From positions 6,307,001 through 6,371,000 of the forward strand of contig NZ_CP107964.1 of NCBI RefSeq assembly GCF_041434935.1: a stretch of 64,000 nucleotides of DNA. Direction: 5' to 3'. A program made the position numbers and the translations under genes. The DNA comes from Kitasatospora sp. NBC_00374. Its GTDB lineage: Bacteria; Actinomycetota; Actinomycetes; Streptomycetales; Streptomycetaceae. The notes under the pieces are model-generated. The model searched no databases. It was given only the letters and a program-made list of their open reading frames with translations, and had not been told where the DNA came from. Shown one piece after another: positions 34,250-42,538 of this stretch (its first letter is position 1; each line of letters starts with the position of its first letter).

Positions 34250-37099
34250 TCAGGCCGGGATGCGGCGCCACTGCTGGGCCGTGCCGCCGTTGGCGGTCTG
34301 CTGTTCGACGGGTGCCTGGTCGGCTGTGGAGCCTCCCGTGACGCCGAGCACCTTGCCGCTGCGGACGGAGGTGATCGTCACGTACCCGTCGCCGGTGTCG
34401 GTGATCCGCCACTGCTGGTTGGTGCCGTGGGTGGGCGTCCACTGGATGAGCCTGGCACCGTCGGCGGTGGAGCCGCCGCTGACGTCCCAGGCCAGCGACG
34501 TGTGCGTGCAGCCGATCTCGTGGACGTCGCCCCCGACGGGTGTGAAGCGGAAACGCTGGTTGGCGGCGCTGCTCGGGGTGTACTGGATCAGACCGGTGCC
34601 CGCGGCGGTGGAGGCGCCGGGGACGTCGACGGCCTTGCCGCTCTTCCGGTTGACCAGCTGGAACACGGTGGCCCGGGCCGGCGGCGTCACGGTCACCGAA
34701 CCGCCGGACGGAATCGTGACGGCCTGACTCCAGGCGCCGAAGACGACGGTCGTGCTCGCCCCCGCCAGGCCGCGCAGCGTCGCGCTGGTGACCTGGCCTG
34801 ACGTCCAGCTCAGGTCGACGGTCAGGCCGCCGCGTACGCCGACGCCGGTGACGCTGCCGGTCGCGGCCCAGGCGGACGGCAGGGCGGGCAGCAGCTCGAC
34901 CCGTCCGGGCCGGGACTGCACCAGCATCTCGACCATCGCCGACGGCGTGCCGAAGTTGGCGTCGATCTGGAAGGTGGATCGGTTGCCGAAGCTGTACATG
35001 TCGAACATGTTGACTCCGGTGCCGTTACTGAAGTTCACCGACGGCTTCAGGACGGCGAGCACCAGCTGGTAGGCCTTGTCGGCGTTCTTCAGGCGGGCCC
35101 AGCACAGGGCGCGCCAGGCGCTGGCCCAGCCGAAGCCGACCATCCCGCGGGCGGTCAGCAGGGCGGTGGCGCCGGCGATGGTCGCGGGCGGGGAGTCCTG
35201 GAGGTTGATGCGGTCGCCGGGGAACAGGCCGGCGAGCGGGGACAGGTGGCGGTGGGTGGTCTCGCCGAGGTTGCCGTCGGTCATCCACTCCTCCAGCCAG
35301 CCCGTGGTGGCGCTCACCTCCGGCAGGTACAGCCTGCTCTGGAGGGTGCCGACGGTGGAGGCGTAGGCCGCGTCCCTGCCGAGCCTGGCGGAGGCTTCGC
35401 GGTAGTTCCGGAACAGCTGCCAGACCAGCTCCTGTGCGTAGGTGATGCCGATCGCGTCGGTCGGGCCGTGCTCGGGCGACCAGTCGTGGTCGTCGACGAG
35501 CACCTGACGGGTGCCGCCGGTCGCCGGGTCGGGCACGGTCCTGGTGACGAGCCGGGACTCCCAGAACTCGCAGGCACCCTTGAGCAGCGGATAGATCCTG
35601 TCCAGGTGGGCGGCGTCCTGCGTGTACTGGTAGTGCTCGTACAGCGAGTTGCACATCCAGGCGTTGCCGGCCGGGTGCCACCACCAGCCGTTCCCGCCCC
35701 AGACGTTGGTGGAGATGGCGAGAGTCCAGCCGGCCACCTTGCCCGAGCTGTTGCGGAACCCGTTGCGGGAGTCCTGGAAGAGGTCCCGGGTCGCGGCCTG
35801 CCAGCCCGGCAGCTGGGCGACGCAGTAGTCCGTGAAGGCGTCGAAGCACTCCGACAGACCCGTGCGGTCGGGCAGCCAGTAGTTCATCTGGACGTTGATG
35901 TCGGTGTGGTAGTCGCTCATCCAGTCCGGGTCGTTGCGGTCGATCCACAGGCCCTGGAGGTTGAGCGGGAGGCTTCCGCGCGAGCCGCAGATCGCCAGGT
36001 AGCGGCCGAAGTGCAGGTAGGAGGCCTCGAGTTCGGGATCGGGCGCGGAGCCGGCCGCGGCGCGGGCGGTGAGCCGGGAGGCGGTGTCCATGGCCCGCTG
36101 CGCGGCGCTGGAGGTGCCCAGGTTCAGCGTCATGGTCTGCTGCAGCCGCTGGTGGTCGGCGACGTGGGTGGCGAGCAGGGCGGATGCGGCGACGGTGGAC
36201 GCGTCCGACGCCTTGGCGCGGGCGACCGCGAGCGGCACGACGGCGGTGTCCTGGTAGGCGGTGGACGCGTCCGCCTTGTAGTTGGTGCCGCCGGAGACGA
36301 TCAGCAGCACCTCCGTGCAGCCGGTGAACCGCACCTGTGCGCCGGAGGCCGAGACGCTGCCGCCGGTACCGACCACCTTCACCACCGCCGAGTACTTCAG
36401 CGAGTTGGGGAGTGCGGTGCCGAAGGAGACGCTCGCGGTCGCGCCGTCGGCCGTGACGGACTCGCCCCGCGTTCCGGCGAGGGTCATCGATCCGGTGTAG
36501 GAGCCTCCGCCGCTCTGGGTGAGCCGGACGACGATGACGTCGTCGGGGTGGCTGGAGAACACCTCGCGCCGGTACGTCACACCGCCCTGCTGGTAGGACG
36601 CGGTCACCAGGCCGTTGGAGAGGTCGAGCGTGCGGCGGTAGCCGCTGATCGCGTCGGTGGTGTGGGTGGGGATGTCCAGGTACGCCTTGGCCAGGAGGCC
36701 GAAGGTGCCGAAGTCCGTGGTGCCGTACGGGAACTGGCCGTCCGAGCCGAGCGAGGCGTTCGCGTGGCCGGTCCACAGGGTGGCGTCCGTCAGGTACAGC
36801 GCGTCATGGGACGGGTTGCCCGTGACCGTCGCGCCGAGCCGCCCGTTGCCGATCGGCAGGCCCTGCTCCAGGATCGAGGACTCGCTGCCGGGCGTGGTGT
36901 ACCAGAGCGTGACGGCCTGGCCGTCCGGGACCAGCGACAGCGAGCCGGGCCGTGTCACCGCCGCAGCGGCTGCCGTGAACTCCGGCAGGGAGCCGAGCGC
37001 GAACAGCGCGCCGAGGGACGCGGCCGTCCGCAGCAGGCCGCGACGCGACACCCCGTTCACGGGGGTGGGCCCGGGGTGGGAGGCAGTGGACTCGGACAT
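34250..37099 (-). CDS. Secreted GH95 alpha-L-fucosidase with C-terminal ricin-type (CBM13) domain
   Basis: A 949-residue secreted enzyme. The N-terminus has a Tat-type signal (SRRGLLRTAASLGALFALGS). The central GH95 domain shows DINVQMNYW with the catalytic Asn pair region, SPEHGP with the acid Glu, and DANFG with the Asp. The last ~130 residues form a beta-trefoil with three repeats ending in QRFRF, QQWRI and QQWRR. It would release L-fucose from alpha-1,2-linked glycans outside the cell, supplying the importer. Two CATCAGATG sites precede it. Confidence 0.94.
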   Translation of the reverse strand: MSESTASHPGPTPVNGVSRRGLLRTAASLGALFALGSLPEFTAAAAAVTRPGSLSLVPDGQAVTLWYTTPGSESSILEQGLPIGNGRLGATVTGNPSHDALYLTDATLWTGHANASLGSDGQFPYGTTDFGTFGLLAKAYLDIPTHTTDAISGYRRTLDLSNGLVTASYQQGGVTYRREVFSSHPDDVIVVRLTQSGGGSYTGSMTLAGTRGESVTADGATASVSFGTALPNSLKYSAVVKVVGTGGSVSASGAQVRFTGCTEVLLIVSGGTNYKADASTAYQDTAVVPLAVARAKASDASTVAASALLATHVADHQRLQQTMTLNLGTSSAAQRAMDTASRLTARAAAGSAPDPELEASYLHFGRYLAICGSRGSLPLNLQGLWIDRNDPDWMSDYHTDINVQMNYWLPDRTGLSECFDAFTDYCVAQLPGWQAATRDLFQDSRNGFRNSSGKVAGWTLAISTNVWGGNGWWWHPAGNAWMCNSLYEHYQYTQDAAHLDRIYPLLKGACEFWESRLVTRTVPDPATGGTRQVLVDDHDWSPEHGPTDAIGITYAQELVWQLFRNYREASARLGRDAAYASTVGTLQSRLYLPEVSATTGWLEEWMTDGNLGETTHRHLSPLAGLFPGDRINLQDSPPATIAGATALLTARGMVGFGWASAWRALCWARLKNADKAYQLVLAVLKPSVNFSNGTGVNMFDMYSFGNRSTFQIDANFGTPSAMVEMLVQSRPGRVELLPALPSAWAATGSVTGVGVRGGLTVDLSWTSGQVTSATLRGLAGASTTVVFGAWSQAVTIPSGGSVTVTPPARATVFQLVNRKSGKAVDVPGASTAAGTGLIQYTPSSAANQRFRFTPVGGDVHEIGCTHTSLAWDVSGGSTADGARLIQWTPTHGTNQQWRITDTGDGYVTITSVRSGKVLGVTGGSTADQAPVEQQTANGGTAQQWRRIPA

Positions 37100-37148
37100 G
37101 GGTGGCGTCCTTCCTGACGGTGCGGGCCGGGATCGGAACCCAGCAATA

Positions 37149-37160
37149 CATCAGATGAAT
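37149..37160. promoter_or_regulatory. Operator-like site CATCAGATGAAT upstream of GH95 gene
   Basis: Perfect CATC-A-GATG dyad 50 bases before the fucosidase start; the ATGAAT flank matches the sites at 28541 and 28747. Confidence 0.75.
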
Positions 37161-37184
37161 GTCGGCCAGGCTAGCCTGGCCGAC
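37161..37184. repeat. Perfect 24-base palindrome without loop
   Basis: The 12-base arm GTCGGCCAGGCT is followed at once by its exact complement, centred on CTAG. It directly abuts the operator-like site at 37149-37160 in the GH95 upstream region. It could be a regulator site or a compact terminator for the LuxR gene upstream on the same strand. Confidence 0.8.
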
Positions 37185-37234
37185 ACCGCCATGGAAGGGA
37201 TTCGCCTCCACTTACGGGAAGTGGACTGCCGGAA

Positions 37235-37243
37235 CATCAGATG
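37235..37243. promoter_or_regulatory. Second CATCAGATG site in the GH95 upstream region
   Basis: A perfect nine-base dyad 86 bases from the first, on the far side of the palindrome. The spacing of about eight helical turns could allow looping. Confidence 0.65.
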
Positions 37244-37319
37244 TGTGGGGGGATTGGGCGTGCGTCGGCCCCCGTGCGGGAAGAAGGGCCGGGCGGTGAA
37301 ACGGTCACTGGCGGATCGG

Positions 37320-38387
37320 TCAGGGGCAGGCGGGGAGCAGGCCGGCCTGGACGGCGCGTTTGCCGGCTTCGAAGCGGCTGCGGGCCTGGAGTTGTTCGAG
37401 GAGTTCCGCAACGATCCGGCGGATGGTGCGGGACGAGACGCCCATGCGCTTGGCGATCACCTCGTCGGTCATGCCGTCGGCGAGGAGCTCCAGGGTCTGT
37501 GCCTGCTGCCGGCTCAGCCCGAGCGCGGTCGGGGCGGCCGGGCGTCCGAGTGGGGTCGCGTCGGCCCAGGTGTTCTCGAACAGGGCGCACAGGGCGGTCA
37601 GCACCCCGGGGCGGCGCAGGACGACGGCGCCCGGGCGGGTGTCGTCGGGGCCGCCGGGCAGCACGGCGGTCCGTCGGTCGAGGATGGTCATGCCGAGCGG
37701 GAGCACGGGCGCGGTGCGGACGGCGGCACCGTACTCGGTGAGCCCGGCCAGGCGGGCGCGGGCAGTGGGGTTGTGCACCACGCTGTCGAGGTGGATGGTG
37801 CGCAGGCGCACGCCGCGTGCGAGCAGGGCCTGGTCGGCCGTCGAGTCGGCAGCGGCAGCGGCAGGGGTGTCGGCGCCGTGCGGGGCGAACACCATGACCT
37901 CGCTGTGCGTCTGGTCGCCGAGTTCCGCGAGGAGTCCGGGTAGGTCCCGGGCCGGGACGACCTCCTCGCCCGCCGCGCTGCCGGGATAGAGGTCGGCGCA
38001 CTCCGCGATCAGCTGCGCCGCCGCCGCCCGGGCGGTCTCGATGCGCTGCTGGTGGGCGGCGAGTTCGGCTTGGCGGCGCCCGAGCAGCAACGCCATGGCC
38101 CGTTCGGGGCCGACCGGGTAGAAGGCGTGCCCGACGGGGCGAACCACCGACAGTTCGGCCAGGGTGGCCAGGCAGGAACCCACCTGTGCCTCGGGCACGT
38201 CGAGGCGCCGGGCGATGTCCGCGACACCGTCGCCGGGGTGGCGCAGCGTGATCCGGTAGACCTGCTCGGAGAGGGTGTCCACCCCCAGGCACTCGAGCCC
38301 CGGCGCGCGGGTGCCGACGTCGGCCCGGTCCGGCCGGCCGGTGCGGTGGTCGTCGAACGGCTCGGGCATGCGATCGGACTGCGACAC
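37320..38387 (-). CDS. TrmB-like/LuxR-type transcriptional regulator
   Basis: About 355 residues. The N-terminal part (LSEQVYRITLRHP, then ADIARRLDVPEAQVGSCLATL) is a TrmB-like helix-turn-helix. The middle resembles the phospholipase-D-like effector domain of such proteins, and the C-terminus is a LuxR helix-turn-helix (LSRQQAQTLELLADGMTDEVIAKRMGVSS). The GTG at 38387 is preferred because it sits two bases after the stop of the small upstream ORF and because translation further upstream is Arg/Pro-rich and not protein-like. As the nearest regulator it likely controls the nucleoside cluster. Confidence 0.87.
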   Translation of the reverse strand: MSQSDRMPEPFDDHRTGRPDRADVGTRAPGLECLGVDTLSEQVYRITLRHPGDGVADIARRLDVPEAQVGSCLATLAELSVVRPVGHAFYPVGPERAMALLLGRRQAELAAHQQRIETARAAAAQLIAECADLYPGSAAGEEVVPARDLPGLLAELGDQTHSEVMVFAPHGADTPAAAAADSTADQALLARGVRLRTIHLDSVVHNPTARARLAGLTEYGAAVRTAPVLPLGMTILDRRTAVLPGGPDDTRPGAVVLRRPGVLTALCALFENTWADATPLGRPAAPTALGLSRQQAQTLELLADGMTDEVIAKRMGVSSRTIRRIVAELLEQLQARSRFEAGKRAVQAGLLPACP

Positions 38388-38389
38388 CG

Positions 38390-38492
38390 TCAGCCGCCGA
38401 ACCCGCCGGTGCGGCGGACGGCGGAGACCACGGCCCGGATGCGCGGGTCCGCGAGGGTGTTCCGCGTGGGCGGTGTCGAAGCTCGGATCCAT
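38390..38492 (-). pseudogene. Small peptide gene with apparent +1 frameshift, coupled to the LuxR gene
   Basis: On the minus strand GGGAGGGG precedes an ATG opening MDPSFDTAHA with good codon bias. Skipping one G then continues as NTLADPRIRAVVSAV...RRTGGFGG and stops at 38390, two bases before the GTG of the LuxR gene. Third positions are almost all G/C in this second part, whereas the unshifted frame loses that bias. An intact version would be about 33 residues, like a RiPP precursor or signal peptide. It may be a sequencing error, a true mutation or a programmed shift. Confidence 0.5.
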
Positions 38493-38646
38493 GATGTGCC
38501 CCTCCCGATTCTGTTCCACGGCCTGGGACCCGGCCGCTGCCTGAGACCCGGGGCGTTCGGTCCGGGTCCGTCCGCAGGAATGCTTCCAGGCGGTGGTCTA
38601 CGGCCGTTCAACGCGGAATCACCAGCAGCCGGACGGTCCCGGACGC

Positions 38647-39648
38647 TCAGAGCGGCCCCAGGGCGTACGCGGCGCCGTGGTGCGCGGCGGCGCCGAAGCC
38701 CAGCTTGAAGCGGGACACCGGGTCGCCGGCGCGGCTGTCGCCCATGTGGTAGAGCAGGCAGCCGCGTTCGCACGCCTCGCGGATGGCGAGAGACTGCAGC
38801 AGGGTGGGGGCGCAGGTCGCCGCGGCGGCGGGCTTGTCCATCGCGCCACGCCAGTATTTGGCGTGCCGGCCGTGCCACAGCGTGACGATGCCGGCCACCG
38901 GCTCCCCGCCGAGGTAGGCCATCCGGATCACGCAGTCCTCGGCCAGGTGCCGGGCGACGGCCGCGAAGTTCCGGCGCGGGTTGGTGCGGTCGGCGTGCCG
39001 CAGCGCCGTCGCGTGGTCCGTCCCCTCCTGGTCGGCCCAGCGGCGCACCGACAGCCGGTAGAGGCGGTCGAAGTCGTCCAGCAGGGCGGGCGTGTTGCCG
39101 CGCACGACGGTCAGGTCGGAGCGTTCGGCCTTGCGGACGTGGCGCCGCACCCGCCCGCTGAACCGCTCGCGCCAGACCGCGTCGAAGCCGCCGGCGAGGT
39201 CCACGACGTACGTCACGCGCGGGGTGACGCGGGCCGCGGCGGGGGCCGCGGACCGCCAGACCGCGTCGGTCAGCGGGCTGGGCCGCAGCAGCACCGGGCC
39301 GCCGCGGCGGCGGCCGAGGTCGGCGAAGACCGCCCGCGCCTGCGCCTCGGTGACGGGTTGGCCGGGGGCCACCACACCGCCGATGCCCCACTCCCTCGGC
39401 CAGGCCAGTCCGCCCTCCCCGCCCGGCGGAGCGCAACGGGGCCGCACCATCGGCAGGATGAGCTGGCGGCCGTCCGGCCACCGGTACCAGCGTCCGGCGT
39501 CCAGGTAGTCACCGGTGTCGAGGATCGCGTCCAGCCAGCCCGGGGTCTGGGTGACCAGCGCCAGCGGGTCGGCGGACAGCGCGTGCCGCCACACCTCGCG
39601 GGGCACCGGGCTGGTCACGTCGGGCGGCCCGGCGGCCGTGGCCGTCAT
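38647..39648 (-). CDS. FemX/GNAT-fold transferase (BioF2-like)
   Basis: A 333-residue protein of the FemAB/GNAT_6 type. The conserved pieces are RFSGRVRRHVRKAERSDLTV, the GGEPVAGIVTLWHGRHAKYW strand pair, and LLYHMGDSRAGDPVSRFKLGFGA at the end. Such enzymes transfer aminoacyl groups from tRNA, or acyl groups, to amines; PacB in pacidamycin is a tRNA-dependent precedent. In this cluster it could acylate the amine installed by the aminotransferase. It overlaps the phosphatase gene by four bases. The donor cannot be told from sequence. Confidence 0.82.
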   Translation of the reverse strand: MTATAAGPPDVTSPVPREVWRHALSADPLALVTQTPGWLDAILDTGDYLDAGRWYRWPDGRQLILPMVRPRCAPPGGEGGLAWPREWGIGGVVAPGQPVTEAQARAVFADLGRRRGGPVLLRPSPLTDAVWRSAAPAAARVTPRVTYVVDLAGGFDAVWRERFSGRVRRHVRKAERSDLTVVRGNTPALLDDFDRLYRLSVRRWADQEGTDHATALRHADRTNPRRNFAAVARHLAEDCVIRMAYLGGEPVAGIVTLWHGRHAKYWRGAMDKPAAAATCAPTLLQSLAIREACERGCLLYHMGDSRAGDPVSRFKLGFGAAAHHGAAYALGPL

Positions 39649-40415
39649 CGCCGCGCCCGGCCGTCCGCGCCGGCCGCCACGGACGGCGGAGCTGCTGCCA
39701 GCGCGCCGTGCAGCCGGGTGAGGTCCGCCTCCGCCACGCCGCGCTCGCGCAGGAAAGCCACCAGGCCGCCCCGCTGTTCGCGCACCTCGCCCAGCCAGGT
39801 GCGCAGGGTGCCCGGGCGCACCTGCATCCGGGTCAGGTAGTCGTCACGGGTGTGCCCGCGGCGCACCCACTTGTCCTGGAACCGGTCCACCTGCGCGACC
39901 AGGTCCGCCGCGCTCTCCCCGTAGTCGAGGGCGATGTCCTCCTGCGGGCAGCCGGCGAGCTCCAGCAGCGAGGCGACCACCACGCCGGTACGGTCCTTGC
40001 CGCAGTGGCAGCAGACCAGGAACGGCGCCGACGCGGCCTCGGCGAGCTCGCTGACCAGCCGTGGCCAGCACGAGGGGTCCGCCTCGGCGAGCATGCCGTG
40101 GTAGTAGCGCACCACGTCGTCGGAGGTGGGGCGCGGCTTGTCGATGGGGGTGCTGGCGTACCCGGTCACCGGTGCCTGGACCCAGCGGATGCCAGCGTTC
40201 GCCAGCGCCCGGGGGCGGCCGTAGCGGTCCGACTCGCGCGTGCTGCGCAGGTCGATGACGGTCCGTACGCCGTAGTGGTCGCGCAGCTCGGCGGCCTCGC
40301 GGTCGGTGAAGGCGGTCACGTCGCCGCTGCGCAGCAGACGGCCGGGCCGCAGTCCGGCCGCCTGCACCACGCGGAAGTTGACGCCGAGGCCCGCGGCCTG
40401 CGCCGGTGCCGTCAT
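39645..40415 (-). CDS. Tyrosine-phosphatase-family phosphatase
   Basis: A 256-residue phosphatase. The P-loop CCHCGKDRTG supplies the C-x5-R active site, with Cys replacing the usual His just before the nucleophile. LRSGDVTAFTDREAAEL and TVIDLRSTRE are typical of the Y-phosphatase family that includes NikL/PolJ. In nikkomycin and polyoxin such enzymes remove phosphate from nucleoside intermediates. It lies between the HPr-kinase-like gene and the FemX-like gene with ATGA overlaps on both sides, arguing that kinase and phosphatase act on the same intermediate. Confidence 0.88.
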   Translation of the reverse strand: MTAPAQAAGLGVNFRVVQAAGLRPGRLLRSGDVTAFTDREAAELRDHYGVRTVIDLRSTRESDRYGRPRALANAGIRWVQAPVTGYASTPIDKPRPTSDDVVRYYHGMLAEADPSCWPRLVSELAEAASAPFLVCCHCGKDRTGVVVASLLELAGCPQEDIALDYGESAADLVAQVDRFQDKWVRRGHTRDDYLTRMQVRPGTLRTWLGEVREQRGGLVAFLRERGVAEADLTRLHGALAAAPPSVAAGADGRARR

Positions 40416-41608
40416 GACCGCACCGCCGTCAGGCCGAGGGCGGCGGTGACGTCGTTCCAGAACCGCGGGAAGTCGGTGTTGACGTCCGGGCCGTAGCGCA
40501 CCCGGATGCGAGGCAGGCGCCGCAGCGCGTCGAGGACGTCCGCTCGCGCCCGCGTGTCGGCCTCCCGGGGCGGCAGCAGATGCAGGTAGTCCACGTAGTG
40601 CCGCAGGTTGCGCCCCTCGGTGGGGTGCAGCTCCAGCGGATCGTCGTCGTCCGCCTCCTCGATGTGCCAGCCGGTCATTCCCGGGTCGGCGGTGGGCAGG
40701 ACGACGGCGGTCGGGGTGGCGTTCTGCTCCAGCGCGACGCCGGTGACGGCGGCGAACTCGTCCACGTCGCAGTACAGGCGCACCCGGGTCTCCCGCGACC
40801 AGGCGTCGGCCGGCGGGGTGGGGAGGACGCCGACCGGGGCGCCGTCGTAGCGGCGCAGCGGGTGCCGTTCGAAGCGGGCCCGGTCGGGGTGGGTGAGCAG
40901 GCTGCCGACACTGATGCCCATCCGCCGGGGCATGCCGCTGATCCGCGGCGGGCCGCCCGGCCCGTCGCGCCAGGCCAGCAGCGAGTCGTCCGACACGAAG
41001 TCCCAGCCGGCCAGCGTCGCGGCGAGGAACGCCAGCGTGGACTTGCCCGCGTTGGTGGGACCGGCGATCAGGACGGCCTGCCCGTCGCGGGCCACCGCCG
41101 AGCCGTGCAGCACCGGCACGCCCGCGGCGTGCAACTGCCCGCACAGCAGGAAGGTCAGCAGGCGGACGACGGCGCGCCTGGTCCCGGGTCCGTCGTCGGT
41201 GACGTCGATCCGAATCCGGCCGGAGCGCTCGGCCGTGATCAGGACGGGGTCGCTGTCCGCCTCCATGTCGCGCAGCAGGACGGCGCGCTCCGGCGTGTGG
41301 TCGAGGACGACGAACCGCGGCCCCTTCTCGTCCAGCCACAACTGCGGGGTGCGGGAGACGGCTTCCAGGTCGTCCGAGGCGACGGGCAGCCGCTCGGTGC
41401 GACGGACCGTCACACCCACGGCGTCGAGGTCGCGTCCCGGCACGATCGGGAAGTACGGGCCGAGCAGGCCGGCGATCAGCTCGTTCAGTCCGGGCAGGTC
41501 ACTGTCGACCGACACCCGGGCGCACCACCGCGACAGCGTGAAGCCGCCGTCGTCCGGGCGCCGGCCGTCGATCCGGGCGCGTGCGGCGCTCCATGGCTCG
41601 GCTGACAC
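40412..41608 (-). CDS. HPr-kinase-like P-loop kinase
   Basis: About 398 residues from the GTG at 41608 (GGAGAGGGG upstream). A roughly 150-residue N-terminal domain precedes an HPrK/PEPCK-type kinase core with GPTNAGKST and the following FVSDDSLLAWRDG, the usual acidic Mg-binding loop. Related kinases modify lasso peptides, but no lasso genes are present. Beside a NikL/PolJ-like phosphatase it more likely phosphorylates a nucleoside intermediate, by analogy to the cryptic phosphorylation known in nikkomycin and polyoxin. Confidence 0.8.
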   Translation of the reverse strand: MSAEPWSAARARIDGRRPDDGGFTLSRWCARVSVDSDLPGLNELIAGLLGPYFPIVPGRDLDAVGVTVRRTERLPVASDDLEAVSRTPQLWLDEKGPRFVVLDHTPERAVLLRDMEADSDPVLITAERSGRIRIDVTDDGPGTRRAVVRLLTFLLCGQLHAAGVPVLHGSAVARDGQAVLIAGPTNAGKSTLAFLAATLAGWDFVSDDSLLAWRDGPGGPPRISGMPRRMGISVGSLLTHPDRARFERHPLRRYDGAPVGVLPTPPADAWSRETRVRLYCDVDEFAAVTGVALEQNATPTAVVLPTADPGMTGWHIEEADDDDPLELHPTEGRNLRHYVDYLHLLPPREADTRARADVLDALRRLPRIRVRYGPDVNTDFPRFWNDVTAALGLTAVRS

Positions 41609-41818
41609 AAGTGCCCCTCTCCGTTGTGGGTCGTCCCGCCGTCTGGCGCAGGCTCCGGCGTCATCCTGAACCGGGGGTGCCGCCGGCCGCGCCTGGTGTT
41701 TCGCCTCCCGGAACACGTCCTCGTGGCAGGCCCGGCGCCCTCCTAGAGTGGGCGGCGCCTCGGATGGGCGGTGCCGCGGATCCCCGTCGGGCCAGCCGAG
41801 GACGAAGGAGAGTGGGCC

Positions 41819-42538
41819 GTGTCCGCCCTGAGCTACGAACGCTTCGCCGAGCAGTACGACCGCGGCAGCGCGACCAACCCGTTCAACACCCTGCTGGAGC
41901 GGCCGGCCCTGCTCGACCTGCTCGGCCCGTGCCGGGGCCTGCGGGTGCTGGAGGCGGGCTGCGCCGGCGGGCGCCTGACCCGGCGGCTGGTCGACGAGGG
42001 CGCCCGGGTGGTCGCCCTGGACGCCAGCCCGACGATGGTGGAGCTGGCCCGCGAGCGCGCCGGGGCGGGCGCCGAGGTGCTCGTGCACGACCTCGCCGAG
42101 CCGCTCGGTTTCCAGCCGGCGGGCTCCGTCGACGTGGTGGTGTCCTCGCTGACCATGCACTACCTGGCCGACTGGCAGCCGGTGCTGGCGGAGTTCCGCC
42201 GGGTGCTGGCGCCGGGCGGGCGGCTGCTGATCTCCACTCACCACCCGCTGGCCGACTTCTGCTCCGCGCGGGGCGACTACCACGCCGTCGAGGAGATCAC
42301 CGAGGAGTGGGGCTCGTACGGGCCGCCGCCGTTGGTGGTCACCTACTACCGCAGGCCGCTCGGGCTGATCACCGAGGACGCCCGCCGGGCCGGCCTGGTC
42401 CTGAGGCGGCTGCACGAGCCCCGGCCCGGCGAGGAGCACCGGGCCGCATTCGGGGCCAAGTTCACCCGGACCGCCACCAGGCCGCCCTTCCTGCTGCTGG
42501 AGTTCGTCCCCGCCCCCGACTGTGAGGAACCCTCGTGA
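41819..42538 (+). CDS. Class I SAM-dependent methyltransferase
   Basis: A 239-residue methyltransferase of the Methyltransf_11 type: motif I VLEAGCAGGRLT, acidic VALDAS, VVSSLTMHYL and the RVLAPGGRLLIST loop. The GTG at 41819 has GAAGGAG before it. It starts an operon with the SDR and a 2OG oxygenase, divergent from the kinase operon. O-methylation of the sugar is a reasonable role, since malayamycin carries a methoxy group; the acceptor position is inferred, not seen. Confidence 0.88.
   Translation: MSALSYERFAEQYDRGSATNPFNTLLERPALLDLLGPCRGLRVLEAGCAGGRLTRRLVDEGARVVALDASPTMVELARERAGAGAEVLVHDLAEPLGFQPAGSVDVVVSSLTMHYLADWQPVLAEFRRVLAPGGRLLISTHHPLADFCSARGDYHAVEEITEEWGSYGPPPLVVTYYRRPLGLITEDARRAGLVLRRLHEPRPGEEHRAAFGAKFTRTATRPPFLLLEFVPAPDCEEPS

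Noticed and set aside
34250..34700. Plus-strand ORFs opposite the CBM13 domain
   Set aside because: They are antisense to three clear QxW lectin repeats and have no RBS or fold.
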